Positions 58,740 through 64,000 of a DNA stretch of 64,000 nucleotides are shown in pieces (the stretch's first letter is position 1; each line of letters opens with the position of its first letter). A model generated the notes under the pieces. The model made no database searches. It saw only the letters and a list, made by a program, of their open reading frames with translations, and was not told the origin of the DNA. The stretch covers positions 27,511 to 91,510 of the forward strand of contig REDL01000069.1 in NCBI GenBank assembly GCA_007693505.1, in the 5' to 3' direction. The DNA comes from Desulfovibrionales bacterium (lineage in GTDB: Bacteria; Desulfobacterota; Desulfovibrionia; Desulfovibrionales; Desulfonatronaceae). The position numbers and the translations under genes were made by a program.

Positions 58740-60897
58740 GGCCATGGGTATCCGGCAGCCTGCCCTCCAGACGATATTGCTCCCCAAAAGGATCCATCAG
58801 CTCCACGCGCCATTTGTTCCTGCCGTGCATTGCCTCGGCCGGGACAAAAACAGCCGGCCGCGCGGAAAACCGCCCCTGGACAAAGGAATCACCTTCACCA
58901 ACGGCACCAGTGTTGCCCGTCAAACGCAACTGGGCCACCCGCGGTTCCTCCACCGTGGATTCCAGATCAACCATTACCAGGTATCCCGGCCCGACGTCCG
59001 GATCATGGACCAACGTTACCCGGACATGCTCATCCCAGGCCAGTTCCTCCCATTGCTTCGGCCTGGAAGGCAGCGTCGGCAATCGGTACAGCGGGTCACC
59101 GACAAAACTGGTGACCCAGCCCAGATGAATCTGGCTCATCAGCAGCAGTTCGCCGACCGGATACCCCTCCAGTAAGAGCGGATTGAAGATCTCCTCGTCC
59201 CAGAAGCTATGGTTGTGGATGTGCGGCGCTCCGCCCCCTGATCTCGCTGCACCGGCCGTTACCGTCACGCCCTGGCGCAGATACTCGTTCAGGGGGGAGT
59301 CCTCCCGGTTCCAGCTGGACCGGGACAACACCCGGGTAGCAATCCCTCCGGGCAGAAAAACCGGAGTGGTATTCAAGAATCCCATGTCCGGGGCCAACCG
59401 AAACAGGGCAATCCGCACCCGTCCTCGCCCCCAGGGCTCCCGAAACAGATGCCGATACCCCCCGTCCCAGAACAGCTTACCTGGGTCACGGGAGATGTCC
59501 CCGGTCCGCTCCGGGCTGGCGGTCAACGGCACACTCTCCAGCACGCCCATCGCCGGACCGGCAAACCGGGTGGCGTAGACCGCCCGATGAATCAGATCCA
59601 TAGCCTCCAACGCGCTATGTCCATCAATGCGCATACTGAAATACAGGTGACGGTCCGGTCGAAAGGCACGCTGGGCAGATGTAAACCGTGGTGGTCGCGT
59701 ATCCAGTTTTCCAGCCTCCCGCTGATAGGCCTGGGGATGGACAAACGGGTTCATGTCCACCCCCCACAGCGGCTCAGCCAGCTCGGTCCGGAACAGGTAT
59801 CTGCCAAAGGCCGCCGTCTCACCCCGAGCGGGCAAGAAGCGTTTCGCGCCAACCCGGTTTTGATGCACGCCCTCCAGGTCATACGCCATAATCTGTAGGC
59901 GCTGCCCGAAATCGATATCCGGACCGTAGTTGTTCAACCGTTCGGTGATACCTGGAGCTATGCCGTAGCGGGCCACAGCGGTTTTGGGCAACCCGTAGGC
60001 CACAACGATATACAGCACATGATCCCTGAGCAGCGTCCCGTCAGGGCGGGCGTTTTCCGGGTCCTCAAGAAAGGCCCTGACCGGATTCTCCACGCAGTCC
60101 AGGTAGTTCCGGTCGTCCCGGATGCCATCGGCACCGGTTCTGCTGAATGCCGCATATTGGGCATCGTGGAATGGAGCGCGCCATTCGTGTAGTTCCCCGT
60201 CCATATTCCGACAACGGGCAACCGCGGTAAATTGACCGTGCAAAAATGTCCGGCCATTGGCCCGGACCTGCCACTCGTCACCTTGCTGAACCTGAACCGC
60301 ACCCGGAAACCGGCTCAGTCCTCCCTCCACCAGGACAATGGGCGTTGTTCCGATGGAACGGTCCGGAATGAGCTCCAAGTACAGGGAGTCCCGGTCCCAG
60401 GCGCTCTCGGAATCGGGCAACACGACTTCCACCAAACGGCTGTCCCGCAGATCACAGCCACTACGCGGCTGATCATCCTCCGGCCCCTGATACACAACCC
60501 CGCAGTGGTTATCCTGGCTGCGTTCCGTCAGATGATCCTGATTCAGCGGGCTCTCCGCCCCCCCACCGCAGTGCAGCCCGAGCAGAGCCGGACGCTCTCC
60601 GGAGACCGGATCCCAGCGCATGCGCACGTACTCCAGGGCCACGGCCCGCGACTCCTGCTCACCGCCGAGCAGAGCGACTTCTCCGGGGTGGCGCCCCCCC
60701 CAGTCCGCATTGTACAGGACCAGAACCCTGGACGGGCAGACATCCCCATTGATCGAGGCCAAGGCGGAGTGTCCCGCGCAGCCGGTTGCCGCCCACCCAA
60801 GAACCAGGAGCAGAACGGCGACGGCCATGGGGATGATCGACACGGGCCTTGCAGACTCGTCACATTCGCGGCGTATCCGCGGCAATCCGTTGGACAT
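58684..60897 (-). CDS. TIGR03790-family secreted lipoprotein
   Basis: A 737-residue protein with a lipoprotein-like signal (MAVAVLLLVLGWAATGC, lipobox Cys). The body resembles TIGR03790: CPSRVLVLYNADW, YIVVAYGLPKTAVARYG, YFSMRIDGHSALEAMDLIHR, WDGGYRHLF and GDPLYRLPTLPS. The family is found in bacteria with exosortase/PEP-CTERM systems and has no known function. It is divergent from the VanZ-like gene and convergent with prsK, with 56 bases of antisense overlap at their 3' ends. Confidence 0.8.
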   Translation of the reverse strand: MSNGLPRIRRECDESARPVSIIPMAVAVLLLVLGWAATGCAGHSALASINGDVCPSRVLVLYNADWGGRHPGEVALLGGEQESRAVALEYVRMRWDPVSGERPALLGLHCGGGAESPLNQDHLTERSQDNHCGVVYQGPEDDQPRSGCDLRDSRLVEVVLPDSESAWDRDSLYLELIPDRSIGTTPIVLVEGGLSRFPGAVQVQQGDEWQVRANGRTFLHGQFTAVARCRNMDGELHEWRAPFHDAQYAAFSRTGADGIRDDRNYLDCVENPVRAFLEDPENARPDGTLLRDHVLYIVVAYGLPKTAVARYGIAPGITERLNNYGPDIDFGQRLQIMAYDLEGVHQNRVGAKRFLPARGETAAFGRYLFRTELAEPLWGVDMNPFVHPQAYQREAGKLDTRPPRFTSAQRAFRPDRHLYFSMRIDGHSALEAMDLIHRAVYATRFAGPAMGVLESVPLTASPERTGDISRDPGKLFWDGGYRHLFREPWGRGRVRIALFRLAPDMGFLNTTPVFLPGGIATRVLSRSSWNREDSPLNEYLRQGVTVTAGAARSGGGAPHIHNHSFWDEEIFNPLLLEGYPVGELLLMSQIHLGWVTSFVGDPLYRLPTLPSRPKQWEELAWDEHVRVTLVHDPDVGPGYLVMVDLESTVEEPRVAQLRLTGNTGAVGEGDSFVQGRFSARPAVFVPAEAMHGRNKWRVELMDPFGEQYRLEGRLPDTHGLKPGFHPHHWSGAPQAGQ

Positions 60898-61038
60898 TCA
60901 GTCTCTCCTTCATATTTTCATGGTCTCATGTGACCTTTTTCAGCCTTGTGACCAAAAGCCCGCTGGGTGACAACCCGCAATGAACAGCGTAGTCAGGCAA
61001 AAACGTTCAGCACGGTTCAGCACGCACCCCGCCCAATC

Positions 61039-62403
61039 ATGTCCACGGAACACGGCGTCCAGCGCCTTTTCCTGCTCCTGCTACTTTGCCATGCCGTTTT
61101 CGTGATCTACGGCAGCCTGGCTCCATTCCGGTTTGCCCCGGTGCCCCTTGATCAGGCCTGGGCCGAGTTTCAGCAGATCATTTTTTCTCCCCCACGGCTT
61201 TTCTCACGAGCCAACCTGCTGGCCAACATCCTCATCGGCATACCCGGCCCCTTCCTGTTTCTCGCCGCCTTCCAGACCCGGAACAGCCGTCTCGCGGCAT
61301 TGGCCCTGCTGGTCCCGGCCGTGGCCTACAGCACCGTGTTGGCCGGCACGGCGGAGTTCCTGCAGCTCTTTTTTCCAGGTCGGATCACGACACTGAGCGA
61401 CATTCTGGCCCAAACCCTTGGCGGGGCCATGGGAGCTACACTTTGGTTGGCCATTGGGCCGTTTACCAGGACCATGCTTGGTGCCCTGCTTTTCCAGGAT
61501 GACCGCGTGCGCACCGAGGCCTTTTTGTTCTGGTGTTACCTTGGCCTCCTGCTCCTGGGCCACCTCCTGCCACTGGACATGACAGCCAAACTGGGCTCCC
61601 TGTATCGGCAATGGGAGGAAGGGCGTATTCTGCTCGTCCCGTTCCAGTCCTGGACCGGTCCCCTGGACCTGCTGCACAGCCTTCCTTCTGTCCTCATCTG
61701 GGTTCCCGTGGGCTGGTATCTGTCCCAGTTCCGGTCCTGGCCTTTGATCCCGATCCTCCTTGCGGTCATCGCCTTGGCTGCTTCGCTGGAGTTCATGCAA
61801 ATCTTCGTCCGAAGCCGGACCACGGATGCTACGGCGATCATCCTGGCCCTGGCCGGAGGCGGTGTCGGGTGGCGGCTGGGAAAAGAACGCGGAAACGTGC
61901 TCATGTCGGGGCCCAAACCCCAGGGCATTGCTCTGCACCGCCATATCCTTCTTGGGGCAACCCTTTTCCTGGGATGGTTCTCTCTGGCCCTTCTTCGGTT
62001 TTGGTCACCGTTTACCTTTCAATTCGACAAAACATTCCTGGCTGGAAGGGTCCGGGACATGGGGATGATTCCCCTGCAGATGTACGTGGGCAAAAGCTAC
62101 CTGCACTCCGCCGCAAACATCCTGGAACTGCTGGCCTACTTTTTGCCCCTGGGCTTGTTGTTTTCATGGCTGGTCAGCCGCCATTTCCATGGTCACGCCC
62201 GTCGAGCGGTTTATGTTCTCTTTGGGACCATGGCCTGCCTGCTGGCCGGCCTGATCGAATTCGGCCAGATTTTCATCCCTCCCCGCTACCCGGACATCAC
62301 CGACTGGCTGTTCATGGTCGCCGGAGCCCTGATCGGCCATGCCGTGGGAACCGCAATCTGGAAAAAGCGGACAATAGCCCAACCTTGGCTTTCCCAGGAA
62401 TGA
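61039..62403 (+). CDS. Membrane protein with three VanZ-like repeats
   Basis: A 454-residue protein with about ten to twelve membrane helices. The VanZ hallmark (small residues, Glu-Phe-x-Gln-x-Phe, basic residue, Asp) occurs three times: TAEFLQLFFPGRITTLSD, SLEFMQIFVRSRTTDATA and LIEFGQIFIPPRYPDITD, each followed by a glycine/alanine-rich helix. Usual VanZ proteins have one. VanZ-like proteins are frequent near exosortase EPS genes; their exact role is not known. ATG 61039 is chosen because it starts the first helix; an earlier GTG at 60967 has no support. Confidence 0.85.
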   Translation: MSTEHGVQRLFLLLLLCHAVFVIYGSLAPFRFAPVPLDQAWAEFQQIIFSPPRLFSRANLLANILIGIPGPFLFLAAFQTRNSRLAALALLVPAVAYSTVLAGTAEFLQLFFPGRITTLSDILAQTLGGAMGATLWLAIGPFTRTMLGALLFQDDRVRTEAFLFWCYLGLLLLGHLLPLDMTAKLGSLYRQWEEGRILLVPFQSWTGPLDLLHSLPSVLIWVPVGWYLSQFRSWPLIPILLAVIALAASLEFMQIFVRSRTTDATAIILALAGGGVGWRLGKERGNVLMSGPKPQGIALHRHILLGATLFLGWFSLALLRFWSPFTFQFDKTFLAGRVRDMGMIPLQMYVGKSYLHSAANILELLAYFLPLGLLFSWLVSRHFHGHARRAVYVLFGTMACLLAGLIEFGQIFIPPRYPDITDWLFMVAGALIGHAVGTAIWKKRTIAQPWLSQE

Positions 62404-62499
62404 CGCATAGATCACATACCCTACTCTGTTATGAATCCGGCATGGATTCCCTGAAACATTCATGAACCTTCCCAACCCACAAAACAAACGAGGACCACA

Positions 62500-64000
62500 A
62501 TGAACACCCCCTCCCTCTCACCGTGCATTGACAAACCCCTCCCGGTGCCAGCACCGGACGTCTCCACCTGCCCGCATGGCAAGGCCTTTCCCCTGCCTTG
62601 CAACGAGGACTATGCCCACGAACTGCAGCGGCTGGACGCCCTTTGCGCCGAGCAGCGTGCACTCGGCCGACAGATCGTGGTAGTCATGGGCGTGGGATTT
62701 GTCGGCGCGGTGATGGCCGGCGTGGTGGCCGACGCCGTGGATGACCAAGGACGGCCGCGTTTTTTTGTCATTGGCATGCAGCGACCGTCACCCCGCTCTT
62801 TCTGGAAAATCGCCTATCTGAACCGGGGCCAGGCCCCGGTGGAGGCCGAGGACCCGGAAGTCGCCCCGCTGATCAGCCGCTGCGTTCTGGAAAAGAAGAC
62901 CCTGACCGCCAGCTTTTCCTACGATGCCCTGACCCTGGCCGACGTGGTGGTCGTGGACGTGCAGTGCGACTACACCAAGGAAAAGCTGGGGGACGTGCGC
63001 CAGGGCCATGCCGAAATCCGCGCCCTGGAAGACTGCCTGAAGGTCATTGGGGAAAAGATTCCACCGGAATGCCTGGTGCTGATCGAGACCACGGTACCGC
63101 CGGGAACCACGGAGTACGTGGCCTACCCCCTGCTGCGTAAAGCCTTTGACGCCCGCGGCCTGACCGAGCAGGAGCCGCTGCTGGCCCATTCCTACGAGCG
63201 GGTCATGCCCGGGCGGAACTACGTGCGTTCCATCCGGGACTTCTGGCGGGTCTGCAGCGGCATCAATCCGCAATCCCGCGAACGGGTCAGGGACTTCCTC
63301 TCCGCGGTGCTGAACACCACGGAATTCCCCCTGACGGTCCTGGACCGGCCCATTGAGAGCGAAACGGCCAAGATCGTGGAAAACTCCTACCGGGCCACGA
63401 TCCTGGCCTTCATGGACGAATGGAGCCTCTTTGCCGAACGCAACGGCGTGGACCTGGTCAAGGTGATCCAGGCCGTCAAGGTCCGCCCAACCCACGACAA
63501 CATGCTCTTCCCCGGACCGGGCATCGGCGGCTACTGCCTGCCCAAGGACGGCGGTCTGGGCGTCTGGGCCTACTCCACGCTGATGGGCTTTGAGGACGAC
63601 ATCTTCAAGATCACCCCCCTGGCCATCGACGTGAACGACACCCGGGCCCTGCACGTGGCCCAGTTGGTCCGCGACGCCTTGCGGAACATGGGCCGGATCG
63701 TGGCCGCATCGCGCATCGCCCTGCTGGGGGCCTCCTATCGGGAGGATGTGGGCGACACCCGGTACAGCGGCTCGGAACTGATCATCCGCAAGCTGACCGA
63801 GATGGGCGGGGATGTGGTCGTGCACGATCCCTATGTGAAGCACTGGTGGGAATTGGAGAAGCAGGACGTCTACCCGGCCCCGGGCCATTCCTGGGCCCGC
63901 TTTTTCCGCAACCAGGAACGGCTCAGCGAGACCCGGGTGCACCAGGACCTGACCGAGACGCTCCAGGGTGCCGACTGCCTGGTCCTGGCCGTGCGCCACA
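62500..64000 (+). CDS. Nucleotide-sugar dehydrogenase-like protein, 5' part
   Basis: The frame is open from ATG 62500 (GAGG site upstream) to the end of the window, so at least 500 residues are encoded and the end is missing. The protein has the UDP-glucose/GDP-mannose dehydrogenase pattern: VVVMGVGFVGAVMAGVVAD, LIETTVPPGTTEYVAYPLL, YERVMPGRNYVR, VENSYRATILAFMDEWSLFA, and active-site PGPGIGGYCLPKDGG with Cys346. About 50 extra residues precede the NAD-binding fold. It is divergent from the WbpA type at 24418 (PxGIGGYCLP versus GLGGHCIPID). It probably supplies a uronic sugar for the polymer. Confidence 0.85.
   Translation, partial: MNTPSLSPCIDKPLPVPAPDVSTCPHGKAFPLPCNEDYAHELQRLDALCAEQRALGRQIVVVMGVGFVGAVMAGVVADAVDDQGRPRFFVIGMQRPSPRSFWKIAYLNRGQAPVEAEDPEVAPLISRCVLEKKTLTASFSYDALTLADVVVVDVQCDYTKEKLGDVRQGHAEIRALEDCLKVIGEKIPPECLVLIETTVPPGTTEYVAYPLLRKAFDARGLTEQEPLLAHSYERVMPGRNYVRSIRDFWRVCSGINPQSRERVRDFLSAVLNTTEFPLTVLDRPIESETAKIVENSYRATILAFMDEWSLFAERNGVDLVKVIQAVKVRPTHDNMLFPGPGIGGYCLPKDGGLGVWAYSTLMGFEDDIFKITPLAIDVNDTRALHVAQLVRDALRNMGRIVAASRIALLGASYREDVGDTRYSGSELIIRKLTEMGGDVVVHDPYVKHWWELEKQDVYPAPGHSWARFFRNQERLSETRVHQDLTETLQGADCLVLAVRH

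Overview
The window looks like chromosomal DNA of a GC-rich Gram-negative anaerobe, most likely a sulfate-reducing deltaproteobacterium (Desulfobacterota, Desulfovibrionales-like). The reasons are a glutamate synthase split into amidotransferase, ferredoxin/FMN and GXGXG/NADPH polypeptides, several multi-cluster ferredoxin proteins, and a full exosortase/PEP-CTERM exopolysaccharide locus. No rRNA, tRNA, CRISPR array or transposase gene was seen. The taxon is an inference.

Layout. 1-16 kb: 3' end of a topoisomerase III gene; the glutamate synthase operon, interrupted by a small four-helix-bundle (IVP/S23-type) gene; a histone-deacetylase-like hydrolase; a PAS-GGDEF-EAL gene broken by an in-frame amber codon; a ferredoxin/FAD oxidoreductase pair; a carboxymuconolactone-decarboxylase-like protein; a disulfide-type flavoprotein; and a DJ-1/PfpI protein. 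16-25.7 kb: an ABC-F ATPase, a sigma-54 response regulator, a second GGDEF-EAL protein with degenerate active sites, and two nucleotide-sugar enzymes (SDR epimerase, UDP-HexNAc 6-dehydrogenase type). 25.8-37.3 kb: a lipid-type cluster with a LolA-like periplasmic protein, an AMIN-plus-barrel outer-membrane protein, two FeeM/LuxI-like acyltransferases, an E1(ThiF)-nitroreductase fusion, an RND/MMPL exporter and a methyltransferase. 37.7-39.8 kb: one PEP-CTERM protein gene with a sigma-54 promoter and repeated upstream motifs. 39.8-43 kb: an Rpn-type nuclease, a DUF4143 ATPase and a CAAX-protease-like membrane protein. 43-64 kb: the exosortase EPS locus (prsT, epsB, Wza-like, Wzc-like chain-length protein, tyrosine kinase, ATPase, outer-membrane protein, exosortase, epsI, prsK), then a TIGR03790 protein, a VanZ-repeat membrane protein and the start of another nucleotide-sugar dehydrogenase.

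The genes form one surface programme. Sugar precursors (epimerase, dehydrogenases) feed EpsB-initiated polymer synthesis and export by the Wza/Wzc-like machinery. Exosortase and EpsI process PEP-CTERM proteins, and PrsK with a sigma-54 activator probably controls them. The lipid cluster may make and export an acylated molecule for the same envelope.

The most unusual feature is a family of short tandem arrays (6- or 7-base units) at gene borders. Three begin inside the stop codon of the upstream gene, and others end within a few bases to about 30 bases of the next start codon, in inverted orientation. Two intergenic spaces holding such inverted array pairs each carry a four-helix-bundle (IVP) gene. 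One of these is intact, inside the glutamate synthase operon. The other is broken by a 5-base duplication, inside the EPS operon. A third array pair has no gene and looks like an empty version. This resembles an undescribed small mobile or array-building element. Three further MITE-like repeat families with terminal inverted repeats fill many of the other gaps.
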